This document shows positions 43,356 to 51,542 of a stretch of 64,000 nucleotides of DNA, in pieces. The notes under the pieces are model-generated. The model was not told where the DNA came from, did not search any database, and worked only from the letters and a program-made list of their open reading frames with translations. The position numbers were made by a program, and so were the translations under genes. This DNA comes from Streptomyces diacarni. GTDB lineage: Bacteria > Actinomycetota > Actinomycetes > Streptomycetales > Streptomycetaceae. The DNA is taken from the NCBI RefSeq assembly GCF_003323715.1, contig NZ_QOIN01000061.1:111674-175673 (forward strand). The letters are read 5' to 3'. Positions within the stretch are counted from its first letter, which is position 1. Each line of letters begins with the position of its first letter.

Positions 43356-43412
43356 GTTCATTCATAGAACCTTCTGTGGTAGCGTCTCGGCGCTCTCGCC
43401 GGTTCATTGAAC
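43356..43412. promoter_or_regulatory. Candidate HxlR operator region
   Basis: Two dyads sit between the divergent HxlR and MFS starts: GTTC (43356-43359) with GAAC (43367-43370), and GTTCATTGAAC (43402-43412), a perfect 5+1+5 palindrome. The second would block the ribosome site and start of the MFS gene (GTG 43440) or its promoter. Confidence 0.45.
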
Positions 43413-43439
43413 GAACTAACTGATCCGGAGAAACTCTCC

Positions 43440-44924
43440 GTGCTGACCGCCCCACGGTCACCAGGCAACCGTCACGACGGCCGCCCCGGCACCGACCCCG
43501 GCGCACGCCCTCACGCCGCCCCCGGCACCGTCCTGGCAGCCACCAGCCTCGCCACCTTCGTCGCGCTGATGAACTACACGGCGCCCATGCTCACCCTCCC
43601 CGGCATGACCGCCGACTTCGGCACCACACTCGCCGGCCAGTCCTGGCTGCTCAACGGCACACCCCTCGGCCTCGCCGCCCTCCTCCTCGTCGCGGGCAGC
43701 CTCGCCGACGACTACGGACGCAAACGCGCCTTCGTCACCGGCCTCGCCGCCCTCACCGTCACCACCGCGCTCGGCGCACTCGCCACCGGCACCCTCGCCT
43801 TCACCCTCGCCCGCATCGCCCAGGGCGCCGCGAGCGCCGCCGTCATCGCCGGCAGCCTCGGCCTGCTCGCCCACGCCTACCCGGCCGGGCCCGCGCGCGT
43901 GCGCGCCACCGGCATCTGGGGCGCGGCACTCAGCGGCGGCATCGCCCTCGGGCCCGTGGCCTCCGCCGGACTGGGCGTCCTCGACTGGCGCCTCTCCTAC
44001 CTCGCCTACGCCGCCGCCCTCGCCCTCACCGCCTTCAGCGCCCGCGCCCTCACCGAATCCCGCAACCCCCGCGCCGGCAAGCCCGACGTGGCAGGCGCCC
44101 TGCTGCTCGGCCTCGCCCTGACCGCCCTGCTCGCCGCACTCACCCTCGGCCGGGACGGGTGGCTGCGCCCGCAGGTGTACGGACTGGTCGCCGCAGCGGC
44201 GGCCCTCACCGCCGCGTTCGCGCTCACGGAGACCAAGGCGTCCGCACCCCTCCTCGACCTGGCCTTCCTCCGCCGGCGCCCGTTCCTCGCCGCCACCAGC
44301 GCCGCGCTGTTCACGGGACTCGGCGTCATCGGCATGTTCAGCTACCTCCCCGCGCTCCTTCAGCGGTCCGTCGGCATGAGCGAACTGGGCACCGCATGGC
44401 TGCTGTTCCTCTGGTCCGGCACCGCACTCCTTGTCGCACTCCAGGCCCGGCGACTGCCCGACCGGTTCTCCGCCCGGCACCAGGTCGCCGCCGGGTTCCT
44501 CCTCTCCGCCGCGGGCGCCTCCACCATGCTCGGGGCGCCGGCCGCCGGATCGTGGCAGCGCACCGTCCCCGGCTTCCTCATCGCCGGCATCGGCAGCGGA
44601 CTCCTCAACGCGGCACTGCCCCGGCTCGCCGTCGAGAGCGTCCCCGCCGACCGCGCCTCCATGGGCTCCGGCGCCAACAACACCGCCCGCTACATCGGCT
44701 CGTCCATGGGCCTCTCCCTCACCGTCGTCGTCGCCACCTCCACCGCCCGTCCGGGAACCGACCCCGCACGGGCTCTCGCGCACGGCGCCGACCGCGCGCT
44801 GTACGTCGGCGCCGCACTGATGCTGCTGGGCGCGCTGGCCGCGCTCCTGTTGCGCGAACCCCGCACCGGAGGCTCCGCCTCCGACCCGGCACCCGCCGCA
44901 CCACCACACCCGGACCGGTGCTGA
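43440..44924 (+). CDS. MFS drug-efflux-type transporter
   Basis: A 494-residue inner-membrane exporter of the DHA2 type with about 14 helices, motif A GSLADDYGRKRAF and motif C around GAALSGGIALGPVAS. GTG at 43440 has CGGAG nine bases upstream and is preferred to a TTG at 43407. It pairs with the divergent HxlR repressor, a common arrangement for inducible efflux pumps. Substrate unknown. Confidence 0.92.
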   Translation: MLTAPRSPGNRHDGRPGTDPGARPHAAPGTVLAATSLATFVALMNYTAPMLTLPGMTADFGTTLAGQSWLLNGTPLGLAALLLVAGSLADDYGRKRAFVTGLAALTVTTALGALATGTLAFTLARIAQGAASAAVIAGSLGLLAHAYPAGPARVRATGIWGAALSGGIALGPVASAGLGVLDWRLSYLAYAAALALTAFSARALTESRNPRAGKPDVAGALLLGLALTALLAALTLGRDGWLRPQVYGLVAAAAALTAAFALTETKASAPLLDLAFLRRRPFLAATSAALFTGLGVIGMFSYLPALLQRSVGMSELGTAWLLFLWSGTALLVALQARRLPDRFSARHQVAAGFLLSAAGASTMLGAPAAGSWQRTVPGFLIAGIGSGLLNAALPRLAVESVPADRASMGSGANNTARYIGSSMGLSLTVVVATSTARPGTDPARALAHGADRALYVGAALMLLGALAALLLREPRTGGSASDPAPAAPPHPDRC

Positions 44925-44949
44925 CGCAAGCCGGCGGGCCGGCGCCGAG

Positions 44950-45013
44950 GGACGCCACCGGGCCGTGCCCTCGGACGCCACCGGGCCGGTGCCCTCGGAC
45001 GCCACCGGGCCGG
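44950..45013. repeat. Tandem 23-24 bp repeat
   Basis: GGACGCCACCGGGCCG(G)TGCCCTC is repeated two full times and a third partial time in the 204-base gap between the MFS gene and the leftward SsgA-like gene. A related unit GACGCAAGCCGSCGGGCCGG flanks it on both sides. The rest of the gap shows nothing. Confidence 0.7.
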
Positions 45014-45128
45014 CGTCGACGCAAGCCGCCGGGCCGGTGGTGGTGGGCCACCCGAACGGGTGTCGGGGGTACGTCGGGAGAGCCCCGTGCGGTGCTCTTT
45101 CGCGGGACGGTGTCCCGCGTGTCCCGCG

Positions 45129-45539
45129 TCATGGCCGCAGCAGCTCGCTCAACTGGGCGTCCAGACCCATCGCGTTCTGCTCGTCACCCACCGGGACCGC
45201 GTGCAGCGTCCGTTCGAGCCAGGCCGTGAGCACCGGGGAGGGCGCCTCCAGCAACGCGTCCCCGTGCGGGGAACTCAGGGCCATGCACACCACCTTCCGG
45301 CCCGCCACGCTGGTCGGCCACACCCGCACGTCACCGTCCCCGCACGGCTCGGCGACGCCCTCGACCAGCAGTTGCCGGGCGAACGTCCAGTGGACCGGGG
45401 TCTCGGAGTGGATGTGGAACGCCACGTGGACGGCGAAGGGATCGTCCGTGCGGTAGCTGAGCCGAGCCGGGACGGCCACACTGCGCTCCGGCGCGAGGAC
45501 GAGCCTCATCTCGACTTCACGTTCGACGACGGTGTGCAT
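45129..45539 (-). CDS. ssgG: SsgA-like sporulation and cell-division regulator
   Basis: A 136-residue cytoplasmic SALP protein. Family features are the RLSYRTDDPFAVHVAFH core, VHWTFARQLLVEG, and a helical end (ALLEAPSPVLTAWLERTL). These proteins steer septum placement and wall remodelling in sporulating Streptomyces hyphae. The symbol rests on recalled synteny with S. coelicolor ssgG, which governs septum-site selection; the sequence alone shows only the family. ATG at 45539. Confidence 0.82.
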   Translation of the reverse strand: MHTVVEREVEMRLVLAPERSVAVPARLSYRTDDPFAVHVAFHIHSETPVHWTFARQLLVEGVAEPCGDGDVRVWPTSVAGRKVVCMALSSPHGDALLEAPSPVLTAWLERTLHAVPVGDEQNAMGLDAQLSELLRP

Positions 45540-45897
45540 AGCCTGCGCCCTTTCCTCTGTCGCTGTGCGGGCCGCTGCCCGAGGCCCACACAGGGTTAGA
45601 GGCCGTCCACCGCGGTTCGTTACACGGGTTCCGGGACTTTTTTCCCAAGATTCCTCACCGACGCCCTACAGCACCGGGTACCGGCAGGTGACGAGCGTGT
45701 GACGGGGGCGGCCGGGACTCGTTCGAGGTTCGCTCGAAGGCGGGCTTCACACCCGTCTGCTTCCTCCCCGGGCGGTCTTCTTCGTTACTGTCCTCCTTGA
45801 ACAGGCGGAGGTTCCCGCCGCGCCGCCGGTGTCGGCCCAGTACGGGGCGCCGCCGGGGACAGGTCAAAGGTGTCGTTGGTGAGGGGAGTTGGAGGCA
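45540..45897. other. Divergent promoter region, SsgA-like / RDD gene
   Basis: This 358-base region has a T-rich patch (ACTTTTTTCCC near 45637) and a perfect dyad TTCGAG-GTTCG-CTCGAA at 45722-45738. The dyad does not fit the actinobacterial LexA box. Both genes' promoters must lie here. Confidence 0.45.
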
Positions 45898-47832
45898 GTG
45901 GGGCCCTCCGGTGCTCATGGTGAGGTACCCCGTGCGGGGTACTACCCGGATCCGTCCATCCCCGGGTACATCCGCTACTGGAACGGCACGTCGTGGGTGC
46001 CCGGCACCAGTCGCCCGGAGCCGCGCGAGGGCGAACCCATGCCCGCGCCCCCGCCCGTGGCGTCCTCTCCCGCCACCGCCCCCACGCCGCCTGCCACGGC
46101 AGGCCAGGAGGGACCCGCGGGGCCGCCCGCCAGGCCGCGCCGCTCGCCGTCCGACGAGACAGGGCCGGTCTTCCTCGACGCCGATGCCGATGCCGATGCC
46201 GGTACCTCCGCCGACGCCGGTACCGGAAGCGACGAGGCGGCAGCACCCGCAGACGCGGGACCCGGCGCCGGTCCCGCGGGCGGCCGGGCGGACGTACCCG
46301 CGCAGGCGGGGTTCGGCCCGCCTGCGGACCCGCGCGGCGGCTGGGGCACGGACGCGCCCTCCGGCGGAACGGCGCCCGTCCCGGCGGCCACGCCCGAGGG
46401 AGTGAACCCCGCAGCGTCGGGCGGGCGCGAACACACGGTCGGCCTCCGCCGCTCCGACGTGCTCGGCTCCGGCCGCCGCACCGGCACAGCCGACGCGCCC
46501 CCCACCCCCGGAGCGGACAGCGCCGCGGACCGCGCAGCCGACAGCGCGGAGCGGGGCGGCGCCACAGCCGTCCCGGGCCAGCGCCCCGGAGAGCCGGGCC
46601 AGGCGGGCCCCGGCCGGGCGAACCCGGCACAGGACCGGCCCGGTCCTGCGGGGCCGACCGTCACGAGTGGCTCGGCCTTGGGGCGTGCCGACGCCGGCGA
46701 GCAGGGCGCGCCCGCACGCGGCGCAGCAGCGGCGGACGTCCCTCCGGCGGGGCATAGCGAGCACGGCGGCCAGGGAGGCCCCGCCGCGTCCGGACAGGGC
46801 GTCGGGAATCCGCCTGCCGCCGGACAGCAGGCGACCACAGCCGGTCCCGCTGCCTCGCCCGCCACTGCCGCACCGGCCGAGAAACCGGCACCGACGCGAG
46901 TCGAGGTCCCGTCGCAGGGGCAGGGGCAGGGGCAGGGGCAGGGGCAGGGGCAGGCCCAGCCGCAAGCCCAGGCCCAGCCGCAGCCGCAGGCCCACCCCTC
47001 CGGCCGGCTCGTGCCCCGACAGGAGCCTGCGCCTGCCCTGCCGGGGCAGCGGGAGGCGTCGGGTGTTCCGGGGCAGGGACCTGGCCACGGCGCGCCCGCG
47101 CAGGCCGGGGCGGTGTCACCCGTACGGGCGGACGGTGCGGCGGCGCAGGGGGCGGTCGCGCCCTCCTGGTCGCAGCCCGCGCCCTCGGGTTCCCCGGCTC
47201 ACCAGCAGGCCGCTCACCAGCAGGTCGCGGGGCTGCCCGCGCAGCCGCCGTCGGGAGGGCCCGACGCCGTGACACCGTGGCGGCCGCCCGTCGACGACCC
47301 GTTCTCCCGGATGGCGGAGCAGGAGGCACGGCCCGCGGCGCTGGGCAGGCGGCTCGGTGCCAGGCTCGTCGACCTGGTGCTCACCCTCGCGGTGGGTGCC
47401 GCTGCCGCGTTCCCGTTCGTGGGCAAGGCCGTCGACCACATCGAGGCCAAGATCGACGCCGTCGAGCAGGCGGGCGTGACCCGGCAGGTGTGGCTGGTGG
47501 ACGGCACCACCGGCGGCTATCTCGCGCTCGTTCTCGGTGTTCTCGTCGTCTTCGGGCTCCTCTACGAGGTGCTGCCGACGGCCCGTTGGGGCCGCACACT
47601 CGGCAAGAAGCTCTTCGGGATCTGCGTGGTCAACATCGAGGGGTACGGCAAGCCCGGGTTCGCGAAGTCGCTGCTGCGGTGGCTGGTCCACGGCGCTCTC
47701 GGCGTCCTGGTGATCGGCGTGGTCAACGTCGTGTGGTGCCTGTTCGACCGCCCCTGGCGGCAGTGCTGGCACGACAAGGTGGCGGGCACGTTCGTGGCCA
47801 AGGGCGACACGAGCGCCGAACTCCGCCTCTAG
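45898..47832 (+). CDS. DUF2510-RDD membrane protein with long disordered linker
   Basis: 644 residues. At the N-terminus is a DUF2510 motif (AGYYPDPSIPGYIRYWNGTSW, about residues 12-32). About 430 residues of Pro/Ala/Gly/Gln-rich linker follow, including QG repeated six times from a CAGGGG array. The C-terminal RDD domain (about 475-644) has three hydrophobic helices (LGARLVDLVLTLAVGAAAAFPFVG, GYLALVLGVLVVFGLLYE, WLVHGALGVLVIGVVNVVW). GTG at 45898 has GAGGGGAG nine bases upstream. Function unknown. Confidence 0.87.
   Translation: MGPSGAHGEVPRAGYYPDPSIPGYIRYWNGTSWVPGTSRPEPREGEPMPAPPPVASSPATAPTPPATAGQEGPAGPPARPRRSPSDETGPVFLDADADADAGTSADAGTGSDEAAAPADAGPGAGPAGGRADVPAQAGFGPPADPRGGWGTDAPSGGTAPVPAATPEGVNPAASGGREHTVGLRRSDVLGSGRRTGTADAPPTPGADSAADRAADSAERGGATAVPGQRPGEPGQAGPGRANPAQDRPGPAGPTVTSGSALGRADAGEQGAPARGAAAADVPPAGHSEHGGQGGPAASGQGVGNPPAAGQQATTAGPAASPATAAPAEKPAPTRVEVPSQGQGQGQGQGQGQAQPQAQAQPQPQAHPSGRLVPRQEPAPALPGQREASGVPGQGPGHGAPAQAGAVSPVRADGAAAQGAVAPSWSQPAPSGSPAHQQAAHQQVAGLPAQPPSGGPDAVTPWRPPVDDPFSRMAEQEARPAALGRRLGARLVDLVLTLAVGAAAAFPFVGKAVDHIEAKIDAVEQAGVTRQVWLVDGTTGGYLALVLGVLVVFGLLYEVLPTARWGRTLGKKLFGICVVNIEGYGKPGFAKSLLRWLVHGALGVLVIGVVNVVWCLFDRPWRQCWHDKVAGTFVAKGDTSAELRL
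46915..46950. repeat. CAGGGG hexanucleotide array within the RDD gene
   Basis: Six perfect copies in frame, encoding Gln-Gly pairs in the disordered linker. An array like this is prone to slippage by whole repeats without breaking the frame. Confidence 0.8.
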
Positions 47833-47930
47833 CGGGCCCGCGGCCCCGGTGGGCCGCTGCCGTGCCTGCCTGGTCCCCCGAACGGCTCGCTGGGGATGCG
47901 GCCGGCGGCGCGGGGCTGTGCACTCGGGCC

Positions 47931-48737
47931 ATGAGCACGGAGCAGCCGGACGACGACCCGTTCCGTAAGCAGCAGCCGCAGCAGCCGCCCTCGGACCCCG
48001 GCGGGTCCCAGCAGCCGCCCGGGCGGGAACCGTCGGGCCAGGGGCCTCCACCCCCGCCGCCGGACGGCGCGGGCGGCACCGGCGGCCCTTACGGCAATCC
48101 GCCACCGCCCCCGGGCGGGTCCGGCGATACCGGCGGCCCCTACGGGGATCCGCCACCCCCGGGCGGCGGAGGCTACGGGGGCGGCGGTGGCTACGGCGGC
48201 GGTGGAGGTTACGGGGGTGGCGGCGCCGAAGGCTACGGCAGCCCGTACGACAACCCGTACGGCGGCCCGGCCGGCGCCGCCGACCCCCTCGCGGGGATGC
48301 CTCCGCTGGCGTCCCGGGGCAAGCGTCTGCTGGCCCGCATCATCGACGCGCTCCTCATCGGTATCCCCGTCGGCATCATCGCCGGACTGGTCGAGGGCGG
48401 TTACTCGTACGACAACGGGTACGACGGATACGCCTACTGGCCGCAGTTGGCCTACACCCTCGTCTACCTGGTGTACGAGGGGCTGATGCTGACGACGTCG
48501 GGGCAGACGGTCGGCAAGAAGCTGATGCGCGTCCGGGTCGCGATGCTGCAGAACGGCGCCGTGCCGGCGGGCTCGCCGGGGTGGCTGCGGGCCGCCGTCT
48601 ACCAGATTCCCCCGTTGGTGCCGTGCATCGGCTTCCTGTTCTGGCTGGTGAACGTGCTGTTCTGCACGTGGGACAAGCCGTACCAGCAGTGTCTGCACGA
48701 CAAGGCGGCCAGGACGGTCGTGGTCGCGGCGGACTGA
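47931..48737 (+). CDS. RDD-family membrane protein
   Basis: 268 residues. The first 125 are a Pro/Gly/Gln/Tyr-rich disordered tail (GGGGYGGGGGYGGGGGYGGGG). An RDD domain with three helices follows (LLARIIDALLIGIPVGIIAGL, the invariant R and D present; LVYLVYEGLMLTTSGQTVGKKLM; and a C-terminal helix PCIGFLFWLVNVLFC). It is a tandem paralogue of the preceding gene, 98 bases downstream. Function unknown. Confidence 0.9.
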   Translation: MSTEQPDDDPFRKQQPQQPPSDPGGSQQPPGREPSGQGPPPPPPDGAGGTGGPYGNPPPPPGGSGDTGGPYGDPPPPGGGGYGGGGGYGGGGGYGGGGAEGYGSPYDNPYGGPAGAADPLAGMPPLASRGKRLLARIIDALLIGIPVGIIAGLVEGGYSYDNGYDGYAYWPQLAYTLVYLVYEGLMLTTSGQTVGKKLMRVRVAMLQNGAVPAGSPGWLRAAVYQIPPLVPCIGFLFWLVNVLFCTWDKPYQQCLHDKAARTVVVAAD

Positions 48738-48777
48738 GCCGGACCGTGTCGGAGGTGGCGGGCGGCGGCGGCCGGTG

Positions 48778-49113
48778 TCAGCGGCGGGCTCCCATGACCG
48801 CGGGCGCCGCGGAGGCAGCGGGCGCCGCGGGGGCGGCGGTGGTGTGTGGGGCCGTGACGGTGTCGGGCCGCCCGTGCCGGGCCGGCTGGGCGGGGGAGGG
48901 GGTCGTCATCCGCCCCACGGCCGCACGTCGCCTGAGCTTGGCGTGTGCCGAGGGGGCGGTCAGTGCCACCAGCAGGCCGAGTGCGAGCGCCGTGACGGCG
49001 ATCACGGCTGTCCAGACGACCGAACGCGCCTGGGAGAGCAGCAGCATGGCGAGGGTGGAGCAGATGACGGTGGCCGAGCCGTAGAGGAGTTGGGCGGGGT
49101 TCGGACGCGGCAT
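48778..49113 (-). CDS. Small membrane protein
   Basis: 111 residues with two hydrophobic helices (LYGSATVICSTLAMLLLSQA and VVWTAVIAVTALALGLLVALTA) and an Ala/Pro-rich basic C-terminal tail. No family recognised. ATG at 49113 (MPRPNPAQLL). Convergent with the RDD gene. Confidence 0.78.
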   Translation of the reverse strand: MPRPNPAQLLYGSATVICSTLAMLLLSQARSVVWTAVIAVTALALGLLVALTAPSAHAKLRRRAAVGRMTTPSPAQPARHGRPDTVTAPHTTAAPAAPAASAAPAVMGARR

Positions 49114-49822
49114 GGCGGATCCGTCCTCGGGGGGAGTGGACACGGTCTGGACGTGAACGGGTCGTTGCGCGCTACTCGTTGACTCGGTACGAACGGGGCG
49201 CCATCGAACGACTCTACGGTCCGGGATGCCCTGGCGGAAAGCGCCGCAAGCGTGAGCTGACCCACGCCCCTGTTGCACGGGGGGCGCACGGACGCACAGC
49301 GGCCTCGGCGTCCCAACTGGCGGACGGGTGAGGGCTCTTGGGCGGCACCCGTGGGCCCTGTCGTGGTCTCCCGCGCGCTGGGGTGGTACACGCTCCCCTC
49401 GAAGTTCTCCGTACCGGTGTTCGCACCCGTTATCTGATGGGGAGTTGGACGTTCCGCTTCCGCAACTGCCCGCCGTGCCCGGGGGTGTCGTCAGCGGTCC
49501 GGCCAATGGAGGTGCGGGAGATGATCGCTGGTTCAACTACTGCTGGCAAAAGGTGTAAAGAGGGTCAAAAGGGGTGCACGGGTGGGCTGATTACCCGCTG
49601 TAAAGAAGGCGTGAAGATCCAGAATGGGCGGTTTCGGGAACGCATGATCGACGGTCGTGCAACCCAGGAATGAATTTGTTTGCATCGTTGCAGGTCAAAA
49701 CATGATCATCCGTTACCCCCTGGCGATCGGCGCGCGATCGCGTTTAGATGCCTGGTGGGGCTGCTGCTCGGCGGCCCCGGACAGGACGTACCCGAACGAG
49801 TCTCACGGGGGAGATGGTGATC
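49114..49822. other. Long, partly AT-richer intergenic region
   Basis: 709 bases between divergent small genes. Bases 49561-49740 hold 100 G+C of 180 by hand count, well below the flanks. Seen: TGTAAAGA twice (49554-49561, 49599-49606); TGCA-TCGT-TGCA (49681-49692); and a perfect hairpin, GCGATCG-GCGCG-CGATCGC (49723-49741), about 80 bases before the next start. An open frame at 49338-49673 has no ribosome site or homology. A structured leader or small RNA is possible but unproven. Confidence 0.45.
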
Positions 49823-50287
49823 ATGTCAGGAGGCGGATTCGTCAGGCTGCCGGACGGCAGCGTGATCGTTGCGCTGACGCTTCCGGTGCCGCGCGAGCCG
49901 CACGGTGCGGCGCCCGCTGCCCCGAGCACGCGGAGCGCGGACGGGGGCGGCGCGGCCCGACGCTCAGGGCTGCTGCCCGCCTCGCGCCGCTGGTCGGCGT
50001 TTGCCGACGAACCGCACACGGTGCGGGAGGCGACCGTGCGCAGACCCGGCGAGGAGCAGCGGGTCAGGGTGCTGGTGCACGCGGGCAACCGGCCCCGTGC
50101 GCTGACGCGCCTGCGCAATCTCGGGCTGCGGGCGATCTACCTGCGGGGCAACACCGAGCCACCCACCGCGGACGAGATCACCGCGGTGCTGCACCACCCC
50201 GAGGGCCTGGTGTGGCGCGCCGTCCCCGACGACGCGCACAACTCCTGGCGCCCCATCGCCGCCCTCCTGCGGGCGACCCCGGCCTAG
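49823..50287 (+). CDS. Hypothetical protein
   Basis: 154 residues: an N-terminal strand-like segment (GGGFVRLPDGSVIVALTLPVPRE), a variable Ala/Gly-rich middle, and a conserved-looking C-terminal half (RVRVLVHAGNRPRALTRLRNLGLRAIYLRGNTEPPTADE... then GLVWR...NSWRPIAALL). No membrane segment or signal. I do not recognise the family. ATG at 49823 has GGGGGAG nine bases upstream. Confidence 0.78.
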   Translation: MSGGGFVRLPDGSVIVALTLPVPREPHGAAPAAPSTRSADGGGAARRSGLLPASRRWSAFADEPHTVREATVRRPGEEQRVRVLVHAGNRPRALTRLRNLGLRAIYLRGNTEPPTADEITAVLHHPEGLVWRAVPDDAHNSWRPIAALLRATPA

Positions 50288-50458
50288 AGCTGCTCTGGGA
50301 ACACCCCATGGGGCCTCGGCCCTCCCGCCGGGGCCGGGAGACGTGGCAGCGGCCCCGACGGGGCGCGGGGAACGGCGCGGCCGGCCGCGACCCACCCGCG
50401 CACCGCGCACCGCGAACAGCGGCAGCCCCTTGCCGGGGCGAGGTCCGCGGGAAGGGTC

Positions 50459-51052
50459 CTACGCCGGTGTGACGACCGGTTTGCCGGTCAGCTCGACGCC
50501 GGCGTCGCGGAGCTCCTCAAGAGCGCGCTGGACGGTCTCCTCGCTGACGCCCGCCGTCAGGTCGAGCAGCACCTGGGTGCGGAAGCCCTCGCCGGCGGCG
50601 TCCAGCGCGGTCTCGCGTACGCAGTGGTCGGTGGCGATGCCGACGATGTCGACCTCGGCGACGTTCCGCTCGCGCAGCCACGCGGCGAGGGAGTGGCCGT
50701 TCTCGTCGGCGCCCTCGAAACCGCTGTAGGCGGCGGTGTACGCGCCCTTGTCGAAGACGGCTTCGATGGCCCCTGAGGCGACGGCGGGGGTGAAGTTGGG
50801 GTGGAAGCCGACGCCCTCGGTGCCGGCCACGCAGTGCGGCGGCCAGGAGCGGACGAAGTCGGGGGTGTCGGAGAAGTGGTCGCCGGGATCGATGTGCGTG
50901 TCCCGGGTGGCGACGACGTGGCGGTAGCCGGCGGACGCGTCCCCGATCAGGTCGGTGATGGCGGCCGCCACGTCGGCGCCGCCGGTGACGGCGAGGCTGC
51001 CGCCCTCGCAGAAGTCGTTCTGGACATCCACGACGATCAGTGCCCGGTGCAT
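50459..51052 (-). CDS. pncA: Nicotinamidase
   Basis: A 197-residue enzyme hydrolysing nicotinamide to nicotinate in NAD salvage. The catalytic triad is Asp9 (VDVQNDF), a mid-protein Lys (AVFDKGAYTAAYSGF) and Cys in GIATDHCVRET. Metal ligands are seen in DTHIDPGDHF and the WPPHC segment. ATG at 51052 has AAAGG upstream. Followed on the same strand logic by pncB 490 bases upstream, so the two adjacent salvage steps are clustered. Confidence 0.95.
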   Translation of the reverse strand: MHRALIVVDVQNDFCEGGSLAVTGGADVAAAITDLIGDASAGYRHVVATRDTHIDPGDHFSDTPDFVRSWPPHCVAGTEGVGFHPNFTPAVASGAIEAVFDKGAYTAAYSGFEGADENGHSLAAWLRERNVAEVDIVGIATDHCVRETALDAAGEGFRTQVLLDLTAGVSEETVQRALEELRDAGVELTGKPVVTPA

Positions 51053-51542
51053 GGTGCACACCTTTCGGCTGGTGGGTCGACTGGGTGGGGGACGGACCGG
51101 GGTGGGCGGCCGGGTTGCCCGGGGGCGAGAGGTGCCGGTGCTGTGGGGTGCCGGGCCGCCGCCCGTCGGTTTCGAGACTAGACAACCGCGGGCCCCCGCG
51201 GCAGTGCGCGGGCGCCCTTCGCGCGGTCGGCCGGCCGCCTGGGACGCGGCGGCCGCCCGTGTGCCCGTGTGCGAGGGCGGTACGCGACGGGGCCCCGTCC
51301 CCGCCCGGCCCGCCCCGCCCCGGCGGCCGCCCGTCCCGACGATGCCCGACGGTCGTCTCAGCCGCGTCCCACCGGCGTCTCAGCGGTGTCCCACGGCCGC
51401 GCCCCCCCGCGGGCCCGTGTGCCGCCCCGGTGCTGCCCCACGGCCGTCTCGGCGGCCAAGGCCCGGCCGTCGGAGGCGGCACCCCGCACGGGGCCCGCCT
51501 CAGCGGAGCCGCTGAGGCGACCGCGGTACCGCACGGGCCGTC
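51053..51542. other. pncA promoter region, no other feature
   Basis: A 490-base GC-rich gap between pncB and pncA, both leftward. It contains repeated CCCGTCC/CACGGCCG-type simple sequence and several short frames without ribosome sites. I see no gene. Confidence 0.4.

Noticed and set aside
45722..45738. LexA/SOS box upstream of the RDD gene
   Set aside because: The dyad is TTCGAG-CTCGAA, not the actinobacterial TCGAAC-N4-GTTCGA form, and neither neighbour is a DNA-repair gene.
45655..47088. Leftward open frame opposite the DUF2510-RDD gene
   Set aside because: Arg/Gly/Leu-rich antisense translation of a Pro/Ala/Gln linker.
49338..49673. A 111-codon frame in the AT-richer intergenic region
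   Set aside because: No ribosome site, no homology, and its internal RCKEG repeat only reflects the duplicated TGTAAAGA DNA element.
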